This document shows, piece after piece, positions 16,271 through 27,744 of a stretch of 45,968 bases of DNA. The stretch comes from Methylobacillus sp. GTDB lineage: Bacteria > Pseudomonadota > Gammaproteobacteria > Burkholderiales > Methylophilaceae. Made by a program: the position numbers and the translations under genes. The notes under the pieces are model-generated. The model saw nothing but the letters and a program-made list of their open reading frames with translations. It did no database searches and was not told the origin of the DNA. The stretch's first letter is position 1. Every line of letters starts with the position of its first letter. The stretch covers positions 1 through 45,968 of the forward strand of contig JAITML010000048.1 in assembly GCA_031277395.1 (NCBI GenBank), read 5' to 3'.

Positions 16271-17695
16271 ATGAGCGCATTGGCACAGCTCGGCATCCGC
16301 GCAAACGCCATCACGGCAGACAGCCGCAAGGCCGCGCCGGGCAGCGTGTTTTTCGCTTATCCCGGCGAGAGCGCCGACGGACGCGACTACATCGCGCAAG
16401 CTGTGGCGCAAGGTGTTTCCGGCGTGTTGTGGGAGCGCGAAAATTTCACATGGCAAAACGCATGGGATGTGCCCAATGCGCCGGTCGTGAATCTGCGCGG
16501 CGCAACAGGCGGCATCGCGAGCGAATTTTACGGCGAGCCGTCGCAGCGGCTGCATATGATAGGCGTCACCGGTACCAACGGAAAAACTTCATGCAGTCAC
16601 TGGCTCGCTGCCGCGCTCACCCGGCTCGGCCAGAAAACGGCGGTCATAGGCACGCTGGGCAATGGCTTCCCCGGAGCATTATCGGAGGCGGTCAATACCA
16701 CACCTGATCCCATTTTGCTGCATGGCATGCTGGCTGACTATCTCGCGCAAGGCGCGGCGAGTGCGGCGATGGAGGTTTCGTCGCATGGCCTCACGCAGGG
16801 GCGCGTCAACGGTGTTGCATTCAATATCGCGGTGCTGACCAATCTCACGCGCGATCATCTTGATTACCACGGCAACATGGAAATCTATGCCGACGCCAAA
16901 CGCAGGCTGTTTCACTGGCCGGATTTGCAATGCGCGGTGGTCAATATTGACGATGATTTCGGCATGGAAATCGCGGAAGATGCCGCGTGCCGCGATTTGC
17001 ATGTCATTACCTATGGGCTGAAAAACGGCGATGTGCGCGGACAACATCTGGAATTGCGCGACAACGGTTTGCAGATGGATGTCGTGACACCCGCCGGAAA
17101 CGCGCATATTGAGACTGCGCTCATGGGGCGCTTCAATGCGTACAACCTGCTCGCGGTGCTGACGACTTTATTGGCGAGTCAGGTGCCGCTGGAAAAAGCG
17201 CTGGATGCGATCAAGGATTTGCGGCCGGTCGCAGGACGCATGCAAACATTCGGCGGCGGAAATCAACCGCTGGTTGTGGTCGATTACGCGCACACGCCGG
17301 ATGCGCTGGAAAAAGTGCTCGCAACCCTGCGCGAACAAAGTCGCGGCAAGCTGATTTGCGTATTTGGCTGTGGCGGCAATCGCGACAAGGGCAAGCGCTC
17401 GCTCATGGGCACGATCGCATCAAGAATCGCGGATCGCGTCGTCGTCACGTCCGACAATCCGCGTAATGAAGATCCGCAGGACATCATCCGGCAGGTGCTG
17501 ACCGGCATGAGCGGCGACGTCATTACCGAGCCCGATCGCGCTGCCGCGATCAATCTTGCAGTGCGCGATGCGCAGATTGGCGACATCGTGCTTGTCGCGG
17601 GTAAAGGGCACGAGGCTTATCAGGAAATCGCGGGCGTGAAATATCCGTTCGATGATCGTATCGTCGCGCAGCAGGCATTGGAGGCGCGGGCATGA
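16271..17695 (+). CDS. murE: UDP-MurNAc-tripeptide synthetase (meso-DAP adding)
   Basis: MurE adds meso-diaminopimelate to UDP-MurNAc-L-Ala-D-Glu in the cytoplasm at the cost of ATP. The 474-residue ligase has the ATP-binding loop G101-T-N-G-K-T106, the central domain and a C-terminal domain containing DNPRNEDP. The DNPR motif is the signature of DAP-specific (not lysine-specific) MurE, so the cell wall is of the m-DAP type. Its ribosome-binding site (GGAG, eight bases before the ATG) starts with the last two bases of the second 30-bp repeat copy. The stop overlaps murF by four bases. Confidence 0.97.
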   Translation: MSALAQLGIRANAITADSRKAAPGSVFFAYPGESADGRDYIAQAVAQGVSGVLWERENFTWQNAWDVPNAPVVNLRGATGGIASEFYGEPSQRLHMIGVTGTNGKTSCSHWLAAALTRLGQKTAVIGTLGNGFPGALSEAVNTTPDPILLHGMLADYLAQGAASAAMEVSSHGLTQGRVNGVAFNIAVLTNLTRDHLDYHGNMEIYADAKRRLFHWPDLQCAVVNIDDDFGMEIAEDAACRDLHVITYGLKNGDVRGQHLELRDNGLQMDVVTPAGNAHIETALMGRFNAYNLLAVLTTLLASQVPLEKALDAIKDLRPVAGRMQTFGGGNQPLVVVDYAHTPDALEKVLATLREQSRGKLICVFGCGGNRDKGKRSLMGTIASRIADRVVVTSDNPRNEDPQDIIRQVLTGMSGDVITEPDRAAAINLAVRDAQIGDIVLVAGKGHEAYQEIAGVKYPFDDRIVAQQALEARA

Positions 17696-19077
17696 TGATG
17701 CGCCTTTCCGAAGCGGCAATGGCGGCGAATGGCAAAGTGATCGGCCACGATGTTGCGTTCACTGCGGTATGCAGCGACAGCCGCGCGATACAGCCGGGCG
17801 ATTTGTTCGTGGCGCTCAAGGGTGAAAATTTCGACGGCCACGATTTCGTCGTGGATTGTTTGCAACGCAAAGCCGCCGCCGCGATGGTCAATGCCGATTG
17901 GCAGGCAGGCAATGCCGCGCCGCTGCTGACTGTCGCAGATACCCGTCTCGCGCTCGGCGCACTGGCTGCGTACTGGCGCGGAAAATTCCGCATCCCCGTT
18001 GTCGCTGTGACCGGCAGCAACGGCAAGACCACGGTGAAGGAAATGCTGGCCGCGATTTTGCGGGCGAACAGCGCCGATGATGCCGTGCTCGCAACGCAAG
18101 GCAATCTCAACAACGACATCGGCATGCCGCTCACGTTGTTCAAATTGTGCGTGACGCATCGCTACGCGGTGATTGAAATGGGCATGAATCACACGGGTGA
18201 AATCGACACGCTGACGCGCATCGCCCGCCCCGATGTGGCGTTGATCAACAATGCTTCCGGCGCGCATCTTGAAGGGCTGGGTTCGGTGGAGGCGGTGGCG
18301 AAAGCCAAGGGCGAAATTTTCGCGGGGCTGTCCGAAAACGGTATCGCCGTAATCAATGCTGATGACAGATACGCTGAGCTATGGCGCAAATACGCCGCGC
18401 CGCATCGCGTGGTGGACTTTGGCATCGAGCACGACAAGGCCAAGGTGAATGCGCGCTGGGAAGCCGTAGATTATGGATCGCTGCTGCATGTGAATACGCC
18501 CGCAGGCACGTTTTCCACGCGGCTCAATGTGCCCGGCGAGCACAACGTCCGCAATGCGCTCGCCGCGACCGCGGCTGCCGTGGCATTGGAAATTCCGTTG
18601 GCGAAAATTGCTGACGGACTAGCGCATTTCGATGGCGTGAAAGGGCGGTTGCAACGCAATACCGGCAAGCATGGCGCGGTGATCATAGACGACACCTACA
18701 ATGCCAACCCGGCCTCGATGCGCGCCGCAATTCGCGTGCTGGCGGCGTGCAGCGGCAAGCGCATTCTGGTGCTGGGCGACATGGCTGAACTGGGAGCGGA
18801 ATCGGCGGCCATGCACGGTGAAATCGGCGCGTATGCGAAGGCAGCGGGGCTGGATACCTTGTTCGTGCTGGGTGATCTCGGGCGCGAAATGGTGACCGGT
18901 TTCGGCAACGGCGCGACGCATTTTGACATGATTGAAAGTTTGATTGGGGCGCTTGAAAAACAATTATCCGCTGACGTCACTGTGCTTGTGAAAGGCTCGC
19001 GCTTTATGCGCATGGAGCGTGTCGTGAATGCGTTAATCGCGGGGGATGACAACAGGAGATACCAACATGTTGCTTGA
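17692..19077 (+). CDS. murF: UDP-MurNAc-tripeptide:D-Ala-D-Ala ligase
   Basis: MurF adds the D-Ala-D-Ala dipeptide made by Ddl to give UDP-MurNAc-pentapeptide. The 461 residues cover the three Mur-ligase domains. The ATP loop is T107-G-S-N-G-K-T-T114, followed by the lysine region QGNLNNDIG and the C-terminal [12 protein letters not shown] block typical of MurF. The ATGA start overlaps murE, and the end overlaps mraY by 11 bases. Confidence 0.97.
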   Translation: MMMRLSEAAMAANGKVIGHDVAFTAVCSDSRAIQPGDLFVALKGENFDGHDFVVDCLQRKAAAAMVNADWQAGNAAPLLTVADTRLALGALAAYWRGKFRIPVVAVTGSNGKTTVKEMLAAILRANSADDAVLATQGNLNNDIGMPLTLFKLCVTHRYAVIEMGMNHTGEIDTLTRIARPDVALINNASGAHLEGLGSVEAVAKAKGEIFAGLSENGIAVINADDRYAELWRKYAAPHRVVDFGIEHDKAKVNARWEAVDYGSLLHVNTPAGTFSTRLNVPGEHNVRNALAATAAAVALEIPLAKIADGLAHFDGVKGRLQRNTGKHGAVIIDDTYNANPASMRAAIRVLAACSGKRILVLGDMAELGAESAAMHGEIGAYAKAAGLDTLFVLGDLGREMVTGFGNGATHFDMIESLIGALEKQLSADVTVLVKGSRFMRMERVVNALIAGDDNRRYQHVA

Positions 19078-20167
19078 ACTGACGCGCTGGCTCGCGCATG
19101 ACATCCGCGCTTTCAACGTGTTTAACTACATCACCTTGCGGGCGGTGCTGGCGACGCTGACCGCGCTCAGCATTTCCTTTATCGTCGGCCCTGTCATGAT
19201 ACGCAAACTGACCGAGTACAAGGTCGGTCAGGCGGTGCGCGACGACGGCCCGCAGACGCATCTGGTCAAGGCCGGAACGCCGACCATGGGCGGTGCGTTG
19301 ATCCTGACTTCGATCGCGATTTCCACACTGCTATGGGCGGATCTGACCAATCGCTATGTTTGGGTGGTGCTCATAGTCACTCTCGGTTTCGGTCTTATTG
19401 GCTGGGTGGACGATTGGCGCAAAGTGGTGCATCGCAATCCCAAAGGGCTGTCCGCGAAGGAAAAATATTTCTGGCAATCACTGATCGGTTTCGGCGTGGC
19501 GCTGGTGTTGTATTACACCGCGACACTGCCCGTGCATACCACGCTGATCTTTCCGTTCTTCAAATACCTGACGTGGTCCATGGGCGCGTGGTTCATCGTG
19601 CTGACCTATCTCGTCATCGTCGGCAGCAGCAACGCGGTCAATCTCACCGATGGTCTCGACGGCCTCGCGATCATGCCGACGGTGCTGGTCGCGGGCGCGT
19701 TGGCGATTTTTTCCTACCTTGCCGGTCACGCGCTGTTTTCCAAATATCTCGGCATTCCTTATGTGCCGGGCGCGGGCGAACTTGCGGTGTTTTGCACGGC
19801 GATGGCGGGCGCGGGCCTGGGCTTTTTATGGTTCAACGCTTATCCGGCGCAGGTATTCATGGGCGATGTGGGCGCATTGGCGCTGGGTGCGGCACTCGGC
19901 GTGGTGGCCGTGATCGTGCGGCAGGAAATTGCATTATTCATCATGGGCGGTTTGTTTGTTGCGGAAACATTGTCCGTCGCGGCGCAGGTAAGTTATTTCC
20001 GCTACACCAAATGGAGATACGGCGCGGGTCGCCGCATCTTCCTCATGGCGCCGCTGCACCATCATTTTGAACAGAAGGGCTGGAAGGAAACGCAGGTGGT
20101 CGTGCGTTTCTGGATTATCACGATGATGCTGGTATTGCTGGGACTTTCGACCTTGAAGTTGAGATAA
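19067..20167 (+). CDS. mraY: Phospho-MurNAc-pentapeptide translocase (lipid I synthase)
   Basis: MraY transfers phospho-MurNAc-pentapeptide to undecaprenyl phosphate at the inner membrane, forming lipid I. It has 366 residues and about ten membrane helices. Conserved motifs present are [15 protein letters not shown], the aspartate loop [13 protein letters not shown] and the [11 protein letters not shown] histidine motif. I place the start at the ATG at 19067 because AGGAG lies eight bases ahead; the frame is open a little further upstream. It overlaps the end of murF by 11 bases. Confidence 0.97.
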   Translation: MLLELTRWLAHDIRAFNVFNYITLRAVLATLTALSISFIVGPVMIRKLTEYKVGQAVRDDGPQTHLVKAGTPTMGGALILTSIAISTLLWADLTNRYVWVVLIVTLGFGLIGWVDDWRKVVHRNPKGLSAKEKYFWQSLIGFGVALVLYYTATLPVHTTLIFPFFKYLTWSMGAWFIVLTYLVIVGSSNAVNLTDGLDGLAIMPTVLVAGALAIFSYLAGHALFSKYLGIPYVPGAGELAVFCTAMAGAGLGFLWFNAYPAQVFMGDVGALALGAALGVVAVIVRQEIALFIMGGLFVAETLSVAAQVSYFRYTKWRYGAGRRIFLMAPLHHHFEQKGWKETQVVVRFWIITMMLVLLGLSTLKLR

Positions 20168-20174
20168 GCGAACA

Positions 20175-21623
20175 ATGACGGAAGCGGACAACAAGCGGAA
20201 ATTATACGCGCGCGATCAGGCGGGAACGCATGTACTCGTGCTCGGCCTCGGCGAGACGGGGCGCTCGGTTTTGCGCTGGCTGCGCGCAATCGGGCATGTG
20301 TTTGTCCGCGCTGCGGACAGCCGCGATGTTCCGCCTATGCTGGATGAATTGAAAGCGCAACATCCCGATGTGGAGTTTCACTGCGGCGTGTTCCGCAATG
20401 ATCTGCTGGATGATTCTCTCAAGAACAATATTGATCTCATCGTCGCCAGCCCCGGCATTTCGTTGCGCGAGCCGTTGCTGATCGAGGCGGCGCGGCGCGG
20501 CATTCCCGTCATTGGCGACATCGAATTGTTCGCGTGGCATCTGGAGGAAGAAAGGCTTCATCTGGCGCACGGAGAAAAAGAACCGTTGCTCATTGCCATC
20601 ACGGGCGCCAACGGCAAGACCACCGTCACCAGCATGGTTGGCACGATGTGCCGCGCGGCCGGATTGGACACCGTGGTCGCGGGCAATATCGCGCCCGCCG
20701 TGCTGGATGCGGTGATGGATCGTAACGGCAAAAAGACGGATGCGTGGGTGCTGGAGCTTTCGAGTTTTCAGTTGGAAACCACATTCTCACTGGAGCCGGA
20801 CGCCGCAACGGTGCTGAATATCAGCGAAGATCATCTGGATCGCTACGACGACATGGATGACTACGTCGCTGCCAAGGTGCGTATTTTCCGTTCTCGCGGC
20901 AGTCACGCATGCGCGCAGGTGCTGAACCGCGACGATGCTGTGAGCCACGACATGGCGCAATCGGGTCGGGTGATCGTCACCTTCGGATTGACGCTGCCGC
21001 CTGCTGAAAATGATTGGGGTATCCTGCGCGACGGCACGGATATCACGTTGATGCAAGGCTCGCAGCGCGTGCTCAATGCGAATGAATTGCGTGTGCCGGG
21101 TTTGCACAATATTGCCAATGCGTTGGCCGCGCTCGCTTTGTGCCGCGCGGTGAATTTGCCGCTGGAACCGCTATTGAACGCGCTGCGTGAATTTGAAAGC
21201 CTGCCGCATCGTGTCGAGCGCGTGGCGGAAATCAATGGCGTGACTTGGTACGATGATTCCAAGGGTACCAACGTCGGCGCAACGGTAGCCGCGCTGACGA
21301 GCTTCGGGCAGCGCAATATTTTGATAGCGGGCGGCGACGGCAAAGGTCAGGATTTCGCGCCGCTCGCACCTGCCGTGGCGAAACATGCGCGCGCCGTCGT
21401 GCTGATCGGGCGCGATGCGGACATGATCGCTGACGCGCTCAAGGAAACCCGGGTGCCGCTCAAGCGCGCAAGCGACATGGAAGACGCGGTGAAGCAGGCC
21501 GCCCAATTCGCGCATCCCGGCGACATCGTGCTGCTCTCACCTGCCTGCGCGAGTTTCGACATGTTCCGCAACTACGCGCATCGCGCGGAAGTATTCGTCA
21601 ACGCGGTGAGGAGTTTGCACTGA
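20175..21623 (+). CDS. murD: UDP-MurNAc-L-alanine:D-glutamate ligase
   Basis: MurD adds D-glutamate to UDP-MurNAc-L-Ala. The 482-residue protein has the N-terminal Rossmann motif [12 protein letters not shown], the ATP loop G144-A-N-G-K-T-T150, the LELSSFQLE motif and the C-terminal [17 protein letters not shown] block. The first 18 residues are a charged extension before the Rossmann fold that is not part of the core family. It starts seven bases behind mraY, and its stop shares one base with the ftsW start. Confidence 0.97.
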   Translation: MTEADNKRKLYARDQAGTHVLVLGLGETGRSVLRWLRAIGHVFVRAADSRDVPPMLDELKAQHPDVEFHCGVFRNDLLDDSLKNNIDLIVASPGISLREPLLIEAARRGIPVIGDIELFAWHLEEERLHLAHGEKEPLLIAITGANGKTTVTSMVGTMCRAAGLDTVVAGNIAPAVLDAVMDRNGKKTDAWVLELSSFQLETTFSLEPDAATVLNISEDHLDRYDDMDDYVAAKVRIFRSRGSHACAQVLNRDDAVSHDMAQSGRVIVTFGLTLPPAENDWGILRDGTDITLMQGSQRVLNANELRVPGLHNIANALAALALCRAVNLPLEPLLNALREFESLPHRVERVAEINGVTWYDDSKGTNVGATVAALTSFGQRNILIAGGDGKGQDFAPLAPAVAKHARAVVLIGRDADMIADALKETRVPLKRASDMEDAVKQAAQFAHPGDIVLLSPACASFDMFRNYAHRAEVFVNAVRSLH

Positions 21624-22783
21624 TGTACATGCTCAGCAACCGCGACAAAATCACCGCGCCGACCTACGACCAGAATCTGGTGTGGGCGGTGCTCATGCTG
21701 CTTGGACTGGGGCTGGTGATGGTGTATTCCGCGTCGATTACCTACGCTGAATCCTCCCAGGCGTTCGGCCACCAGCCCACTTATTTTCTTGTGCGTCATG
21801 CCGTGTATCTGATGATTGCACTGTGCGTCGCGCTCATCACGTTTCAGATCCCCATGCGTTTTTGGCAGCGTGTCGCGCCCACGCTGTTTATTATCGGGCT
21901 GGTCTTGCTGATGCTGGTGCTCATTCCCGGCATCGGACGCAAGGTCAACGGCAGCCAACGCTGGATTTCGCTCGGTTTCGTCAACTTGCAACCGTCGGAA
22001 CTCATGAAATTATTCGCCACCATTTATGTCGCCGATTACACCGTGCGCAAGGCGGCGTTCATGGACAGTTTCACCAAGAGTTTTCTGCCCATGCTGGCGG
22101 TCATGCTGCTGGTGGGTGCGCTGTTGTTGCGTGAACCGGATTTCGGCGCGTTCGCGGTGATCGCGGCGATTACGATCTCCGTGCTATGGCTGGGCGGCAT
22201 CAACGGAAAAATTTTCTCGGGGTTGATTGTGTTGCTGCTGATCGGCATGTCTGCGCTGATTGTGAGCTCGCCTTACCGATGGGAGCGCATTGTCGGCTTC
22301 ATGGATCCCTGGGCTGATCCCTATGGCAAGGGCTATCAGTTGTCGAACTCGCTGATTGCCTTCGGGCGCGGTGAATGGTTCGGCGTGGGATTGGGCGCGA
22401 GTGTGGAAAAGCTGGATTACCTGCCGGAATCACATACTGATTTCCTGTTCGCGATCATTGCCGAAGAACTGGGTTTGTTCGGTGTCGCGATTGTGATCGT
22501 CATGTTCGCCTGGATCGTCATGCGCGCTTTTGCCATCGGCAAGGAAGCCGTGCTGCATGAGCGCCATTTCTCCGGCCTGCTCGCGCAAGGCATAGGCGTA
22601 TGGATAGGTGTGCAAGCCATCATCAACATGGGTGTGAACATGGGCTGGCTTCCCACCAAGGGGTTGCCGTTGCCGCTGCTGTCATTCGGCGGCAGCGCGA
22701 TCATTGCCAATTGCATTGCGCTCGCGATGCTGTTGCGTGTGGATTGGGAGAACAGAAGATTGGCGAAAGGGGTTCCCGCATGA
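21623..22783 (+). CDS. ftsW: Septal peptidoglycan polymerase FtsW
   Basis: FtsW is the SEDS-family glycosyltransferase that polymerises lipid II at the septum, working with FtsI. The 386-residue protein has ten membrane segments. Typical motifs are [44 protein letters not shown] and the C-terminal [14 protein letters not shown]. The aspartate in REPD is the expected catalytic residue of the SEDS family. It overlaps murD by one base (TGATG) and murG by four (ATGA). Confidence 0.97.
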   Translation: MYMLSNRDKITAPTYDQNLVWAVLMLLGLGLVMVYSASITYAESSQAFGHQPTYFLVRHAVYLMIALCVALITFQIPMRFWQRVAPTLFIIGLVLLMLVLIPGIGRKVNGSQRWISLGFVNLQPSELMKLFATIYVADYTVRKAAFMDSFTKSFLPMLAVMLLVGALLLREPDFGAFAVIAAITISVLWLGGINGKIFSGLIVLLLIGMSALIVSSPYRWERIVGFMDPWADPYGKGYQLSNSLIAFGRGEWFGVGLGASVEKLDYLPESHTDFLFAIIAEELGLFGVAIVIVMFAWIVMRAFAIGKEAVLHERHFSGLLAQGIGVWIGVQAIINMGVNMGWLPTKGLPLPLLSFGGSAIIANCIALAMLLRVDWENRRLAKGVPA

Positions 22784-23847
22784 GCACGCTTATGGTCATG
22801 GCGGGAGGCACCGGCGGGCATGTATATCCCGCCGTGGCGGTGGCTGATCATCTGCGCGGCGAAGACTGGAACATCGTCTGGCTCGCAACCGAGGGCGGCA
22901 TGGAAAACCGCTTGATCGCAGGCAAGGATTACGCGGTCGAGGTGATCCGCATGCGCGGTGTGCGCGGCAAAGGTCTGCTGCAAAAACTGCTCGCGCCGGG
23001 ACGGGTGTTTGTTGCCTGCATGCAAAGTTTCAAGGCGCTGCGCGCGCGCAAACCCGACGTGGTGCTCGGCATGGGTGGATTCGCGGCGTTTCCGGGCGGG
23101 TTGATGGCGTGGCTGTTGCGCTATCCGCTCGTGATTCACGAACAGAACTCCATCGCAGGGCTGACCAATCGCGTGTTGTCGCATTTCGCGCGCAAGGTGC
23201 TGGCCGCGTTCCCGTCGGCATTCGGCGATCACGCCGATCTGGTCGGCAATCCGGTACGCGCGGAAATCGCTGCCGTGCCTTCGCCCGAGCAGCGCTTCGC
23301 AAACCGCATTGGCCCCTTGCGCGTGCTGGTAGTGGGCGGCAGCCTGGGTGCGCAGATACTCAACGAGACGGTGCCGCAGGCGCTCGCGTTGTTGCCCGAA
23401 AATGCGTATCCCGAGGTTATCCATCAAGCCGGGGAAAAACATATCGCCGCGCTTAATGAACATTATCGCAAGGCGAATGTGCATGCCGAAACGCGCGCGT
23501 TTATCGAAGACATGGCGGCAACCTACGCCTGGGCGGATCTCGTGATTTGCCGCGCCGGGGCGATCACCATTGCCGAGCTTTCGGCGGCGGGCGTGGCGAG
23601 TGTGCTGGTGCCGTTCCCGCAGGCGGTGGATGACCATCAAACTTTCAATGCGCGTTATCTCGCAGACAACGATGCGGCAATTTTGCTGCCGCAGCACGAG
23701 ATGACGCCGGAAAAATTGGCGCGACAACTACAGGAGTTCGACCGCGAAAAATTGTTTGCGATGGCGCAACGCGCGCGGGCGCTGGGCAAGCCGCAGGCGA
23801 CGGCGGCAGTAGCGCAGATCTGTAAGGAGATGGCGCGTGAAGCATAA
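22780..23847 (+). CDS. murG: Lipid II synthase (MurG GlcNAc transferase)
   Basis: MurG transfers GlcNAc from UDP-GlcNAc to lipid I on the inner face of the membrane, giving lipid II. The 355-residue GT28 protein begins [18 protein letters not shown], with the glycine loop GGTGGH at 9-14. The C-terminal donor-site motif [15 protein letters not shown] is present. The start at 22780 overlaps the ftsW stop in ATGA; the open frame further upstream belongs to the ftsW shadow. It overlaps murC by 11 bases. Confidence 0.97.
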   Translation: MSTLMVMAGGTGGHVYPAVAVADHLRGEDWNIVWLATEGGMENRLIAGKDYAVEVIRMRGVRGKGLLQKLLAPGRVFVACMQSFKALRARKPDVVLGMGGFAAFPGGLMAWLLRYPLVIHEQNSIAGLTNRVLSHFARKVLAAFPSAFGDHADLVGNPVRAEIAAVPSPEQRFANRIGPLRVLVVGGSLGAQILNETVPQALALLPENAYPEVIHQAGEKHIAALNEHYRKANVHAETRAFIEDMAATYAWADLVICRAGAITIAELSAAGVASVLVPFPQAVDDHQTFNARYLADNDAAILLPQHEMTPEKLARQLQEFDREKLFAMAQRARALGKPQATAAVAQICKEMAREA

Positions 23848-25234
23848 AGTAAAAAACATTCATTTCATCGGCATCGGCGGCTCGGGCATGAGCGGCATCG
23901 CCGAGGTGTTGCTCAATCTCGGTTTCAGCGTGAGCGGTTCCGATCTCGCCGAAAATGCAGTGACGCGGCGGCTTGCGAAACTGGGCGCAACGGTGCGTCA
24001 GGGACATGCAACCGGCAATCTTGCGGCGGCGGATGTGGTGGTGGCATCGAGCGCGGTGGATGAAAGCAATCCCGAAATCATCGCCGCGCGCGAACGCAAA
24101 ATTCCGATTATTCCGCGCGCGATGATGCTGGCCGAACTCATGCGTTTTCGTCAGGGTATTGCGGTCGCGGGCACGCACGGCAAAACCACAACCACAAGTT
24201 TGATCGCGAGCATATTGGCCGAGGCCGGCATGGATCCAACCTTCGTCATCGGCGGGCGGCTGGAAGCTGCCGGAACCAACGCGCGTCTGGGGCAGGGTGA
24301 ATACATCGTGGCGGAAGCCGACGAATCCGACGCCTCGTTTTTGCATCTCTCACCCGTGATTTCCGTGGTCACCAATATAGATCAGGATCACATGCACACC
24401 TACGACCATGATGTCGAAAAACTCAAAAACGCGTTCGTCGAATTTCTGCAATGCCTGCCGTTCTGGGGGCGCGCGGTGGTGTGCGTGGATGATTCCAATG
24501 TGCGCGAAATTTTGCCGCGCATCGGCAAACCGGTGACGCCCTATGGTTTCAGCGAGGATGCGATGGTGCGCGCAATCAATGCGCGTGCTGAAGGCGATCA
24601 GATGTGCTTCACCGTGCAGCGCGTCAACGGCAGGGTGACCGAGTTTGATGTCACGCTCAATCTGCCCGGCATGCACTATGTGCAAAACGCGCTCGCTGCA
24701 ATTGCGGTAGCGAATGAACTGAATGTCCCCGATGCCGCCATCATCAAGGCGCTGCGCGAGTTCAAGGGCGTGGGTCGCCGCTTTGAGCGCTACGGCGAAG
24801 TTCCCGCGCGCAGCGGCGGGCAGTTCACATTGATTGATGACTACGGCCACCATCCGGTGGAAATGCAGGCGGTGATAGATGCCGCGCGCGGCGCGTTTCC
24901 GGATCGCCGCCTCGTGCTCGCATTTCAACCGCATCGCTACACGCGCACACGGGATTGTTTCGAGGACTTCGTGCGTGTGCTGTCGAGCGCCGATGCGATT
25001 GTGCTGACCGAAGTTTATGCCGCGGGCGAACCGCCCATCGTCGCCGCCGACGGGCGCACGTTGGCCAGGGCATTGCGCGTCGCGGGCAAGGTGGAGCCGT
25101 TGTTCGCGGAAACGCCGGGCGAATTGCCGGAGGCCATTCTCGACATCGCGCGTGACGGCGATGTGGTGATCGTGATGGGCGCGGGTTCCATCGGCCAGGT
25201 TGCGGCAAAAACACGGGAGGCAGCCACGGCATGA
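23837..25234 (+). CDS. murC: UDP-MurNAc:L-alanine ligase
   Basis: MurC adds the first residue, L-alanine, to UDP-MurNAc. It has 465 residues. The Rossmann motif [18 protein letters not shown] is followed by the ATP loop G112-T-H-G-K-T-T-T-T120, then EADESDASF and the C-terminal [10 protein letters not shown] and FQPHRYTRT blocks. It begins at a GTG inside the end of murG and overlaps murB by four bases. Murein ligases C, D, E and F are therefore all in this one operon. Confidence 0.97.
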   Translation: MKHKVKNIHFIGIGGSGMSGIAEVLLNLGFSVSGSDLAENAVTRRLAKLGATVRQGHATGNLAAADVVVASSAVDESNPEIIAARERKIPIIPRAMMLAELMRFRQGIAVAGTHGKTTTTSLIASILAEAGMDPTFVIGGRLEAAGTNARLGQGEYIVAEADESDASFLHLSPVISVVTNIDQDHMHTYDHDVEKLKNAFVEFLQCLPFWGRAVVCVDDSNVREILPRIGKPVTPYGFSEDAMVRAINARAEGDQMCFTVQRVNGRVTEFDVTLNLPGMHYVQNALAAIAVANELNVPDAAIIKALREFKGVGRRFERYGEVPARSGGQFTLIDDYGHHPVEMQAVIDAARGAFPDRRLVLAFQPHRYTRTRDCFEDFVRVLSSADAIVLTEVYAAGEPPIVAADGRTLARALRVAGKVEPLFAETPGELPEAILDIARDGDVVIVMGAGSIGQVAAKTREAATA

Positions 25235-26106
25235 AATTGCAAGGCAAATTGCTGCTGAATGAGTCCATGCGCCGCTACACCAGTTGGCGTGCCGGTGGCG
25301 CAGTGGATCGGCTTTACATTCCGGCCGGGCTGGAGGATTTGCAGTGTTTTTTACAAAGTTTGCCGACGGGTGAGGCCATCTATTTTATCGGCCTCGGTTC
25401 GAATCTGCTGGTGCGCGACGGCGGCGTGCGCGGCACGGTGGTGCTCATGCATGACGCGCTCACCGGGTTGCGTTTTGAAGGCGCGAGTGTCTATGCCGAG
25501 GCAGGTGTTACCTGTGCCAAGCTCGCTAAATTCGCCGCGCGCGAGCATTTGCGCGGCGCGGAATTTCTCGCGGGCATTCCCGGCACAGTGGGCGGCGCGC
25601 TCGCGATGAATGCAGGTTGTTTCGGCGGCGAAACCTGGGGCATTGTGAGCCGCGCGTTCACGATAGACCGTCACGGCAACGTGCTCGAACGCAGCCAGGC
25701 TGACGTGGAAGTCGGCTACCGCCATGTGGTGCTTCCGGGCGAGGAATGGTTTGTCGCCGCATGGTTCCAGTTGCACGAAGGGGAATCCGGCGAGGCGGAG
25801 GAAAAGATCAAGGCGCTGCTTGCCAAGCGCCTCGCGACGCAGCCGCTCAATCTGCCCAACGCGGGTTCGACTTTTCGCAATCCCGAAGGGGATTTCGCGG
25901 CGCGTCTGATTGAGGCCAGTGGTTTGAAAGGCTGTCGCATCGGCGGCGCGCAGGTGTCGGAATTGCACGCGAATTTCATCGTCAATCCTGGCGATGCGAC
26001 GGCGGATGACATCGAGCGTTTGATCGCGCACATGCGCGACACGGTTTTGCAAAAACAGGGTGTGGAATTGCAACGCGAAGTAAAGATTATCGGAGAGAAG
26101 TTGTGA
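25231..26106 (+). CDS. murB: UDP-N-acetylenolpyruvoylglucosamine reductase
   Basis: MurB reduces enolpyruvyl-UDP-GlcNAc to UDP-MurNAc with NADPH and FAD, the second committed step of the pathway. At 291 residues this is the short (type II-like) form rather than the longer E. coli type. FAD-site motifs are [20 protein letters not shown] and [16 protein letters not shown]. The catalytic serine is expected at S213 in NAGSTFRNP. Both ends overlap their neighbours by four bases. Confidence 0.96.
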   Translation: MKLQGKLLLNESMRRYTSWRAGGAVDRLYIPAGLEDLQCFLQSLPTGEAIYFIGLGSNLLVRDGGVRGTVVLMHDALTGLRFEGASVYAEAGVTCAKLAKFAAREHLRGAEFLAGIPGTVGGALAMNAGCFGGETWGIVSRAFTIDRHGNVLERSQADVEVGYRHVVLPGEEWFVAAWFQLHEGESGEAEEKIKALLAKRLATQPLNLPNAGSTFRNPEGDFAARLIEASGLKGCRIGGAQVSELHANFIVNPGDATADDIERLIAHMRDTVLQKQGVELQREVKIIGEKL

Positions 26107-27038
26107 GCGGCAATTACGGAAAAGTCGCGGTGTTGCTCGGCGGGCGTTCCGCCGAACGCGCGGTTTCGCTTAACAGCGGCAATGCGGTATTGGCGGCGCT
26201 GAAACGCGGCGGCGTGGATGCGCACGGCTTTGATCCGGCGGAGCGCCCGCTGCACGATCTGGAAAATTTTGACCGCGTGTTCATTGCGTTGCACGGACGT
26301 TTCGGCGAGGACGGCACGATACAGGGCGCGCTGGAATTGATGGGTATTCCTTACACCGGCAGCGATGTAATGGCATCCGCGCTGGCAATGGACAAGTGGC
26401 GCACCAAATTGTTGTGGCAGGCGCTTGGTATTCCGACACCGGAGTTTGAAGTGCTGACTGCCGGGACGGATTTCGCAGCAGTGGAAAAACGGCTGGGTTT
26501 GCCGATATTCGTCAAACCCGCCAATGAGGGTTCCAGCATAGGCATCAGCAAGGTGAAAACCACAGGCGGATTGCAGGCGGCGTACGCGGAAGCGGCCAGA
26601 CATGATCCGCTCGTGATTGCGGAAAAATTTGTCGGCGGCGGTGAATATACCGTGGGCATTCTGGGCACGCAGGCACTGCCTGCAATACGCATCGTGGCTG
26701 CCAATGAGTTTTACGACTATGAAGCGAAATATCTGCGCGACGACACACGCTATCTGTGTCCTTGCGGTTTACCGGAAGCGCAGGAAAGGGAGATACGCGC
26801 GCAGGCGCTGAACGCCTTTCGCGTGCTGGGCGGGCGCGGCTGGGGACGCGTGGACTTTCTCATGGACGAATCCGGCGAACACTATTTTCTGGAAGCCAAT
26901 ATGTCACCCGGCATGACCGATCACAGCCTTGTGCCGATGGCGGCAAAGGCAGCGGGAATAGCGTTCGACGAACTGGTGTTGCACATATTGGATATGGCGG
27001 CGGTGGCAGAAAAGAGGAATGACGCCCATGTGGGATAA
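26103..27038 (+). CDS. ddl: D-alanine-D-alanine ligase
   Basis: Ddl joins two D-alanines with ATP; MurF uses the product. The 311-residue ATP-grasp protein opens [20 protein letters not shown]. It contains [16 protein letters not shown] and the metal-binding end [12 protein letters not shown]. The start is a GTG overlapping the murB stop. Gene order murB-ddl-ftsQ is that of the DdlB type in other proteobacteria. It overlaps ftsQ by about 11 bases. Confidence 0.96.
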   Translation: MSGNYGKVAVLLGGRSAERAVSLNSGNAVLAALKRGGVDAHGFDPAERPLHDLENFDRVFIALHGRFGEDGTIQGALELMGIPYTGSDVMASALAMDKWRTKLLWQALGIPTPEFEVLTAGTDFAAVEKRLGLPIFVKPANEGSSIGISKVKTTGGLQAAYAEAARHDPLVIAEKFVGGGEYTVGILGTQALPAIRIVAANEFYDYEAKYLRDDTRYLCPCGLPEAQEREIRAQALNAFRVLGGRGWGRVDFLMDESGEHYFLEANMSPGMTDHSLVPMAAKAAGIAFDELVLHILDMAAVAEKRNDAHVG

Positions 27039-27735
27039 ACCGCAACATTTGCTGCGAATCGCCAACGGTTTGTTTGTCGTGGCCGCCGCGCTTGCGTTGT
27101 ACATGACGTTGTTCGTGGTGCTGCATCTGCCGATTTTTCCGCTCAAGGAAGTCAAGGTTGAAGGCGCGATGAGCCATGTGACGCGCGATCAGGTCAGCCT
27201 GATTGTCGATCGTTATTTGCGCGGAAATTTTTTCACGCTGGATCTGACCGAGGCGCGACAGGCATTCCAGCGGCTGCCGTGGGTACGCAATGTGAGCGTG
27301 CGGCGCAATTGGCCGGACAAGCTTGAGGTGACGCTGGAGGAGCACAAGGAGCTCGCGCGCTGGGGCAATATCGCGCTTGTGAACAGTTACGGCGAATTGT
27401 TCCACGCCGCGTCCGACAGTGATTTGCCGGTCTTTTACGGCCCCGGCGACAGCGTGAGTGACGTGGCGCAGCAATACGGCAAATTCAGTGAATTGCTGAA
27501 GCCGAGCGGCATGCATGTGACGCAACTCGCGCTCTCGCCGCGTCGCGCGTGGGAAATCGGCACCAACACCGGCATGGTGATCCAGTTGGGGCGCGAGCAG
27601 ACGGAGGCGCGGCTGGCGCGCTTTGTCGCGGCATGGCCGAAAACCCTGGGCAAGTTGAATATGAAAGTGGCGTATGCCGATCTGCGATATCCCAATGGTT
27701 TCGCCGTGCGGCGGCCAGTGAGCAAAAAAGGTTAG
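27028..27735 (+). CDS. ftsQ: Cell division protein FtsQ
   Basis: A bitopic divisome protein of 235 residues: a short cytoplasmic tail, one membrane helix (about 12-33), a POTRA domain ([20 protein letters not shown] on) and a beta domain with [19 protein letters not shown]. It recruits FtsL and FtsB. Two in-frame ATGs compete. I choose 27028 (MWDKP) because GAGGA lies nine bases ahead, whereas the same element is only one or two bases from the ATG at 27019. The nine-base difference does not alter function. Confidence 0.95.
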   Translation: MWDKPQHLLRIANGLFVVAAALALYMTLFVVLHLPIFPLKEVKVEGAMSHVTRDQVSLIVDRYLRGNFFTLDLTEARQAFQRLPWVRNVSVRRNWPDKLEVTLEEHKELARWGNIALVNSYGELFHAASDSDLPVFYGPGDSVSDVAQQYGKFSELLKPSGMHVTQLALSPRRAWEIGTNTGMVIQLGREQTEARLARFVAAWPKTLGKLNMKVAYADLRYPNGFAVRRPVSKKG

Positions 27736-27744
27736 GGAGAAGAA

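Noticed and set aside
22417-23727. 436-residue minus-strand frame across ftsW and murG
   Set aside because: Antisense to two certain genes and low-complexity Arg/His-rich; a shadow of the high-GC third codon position.
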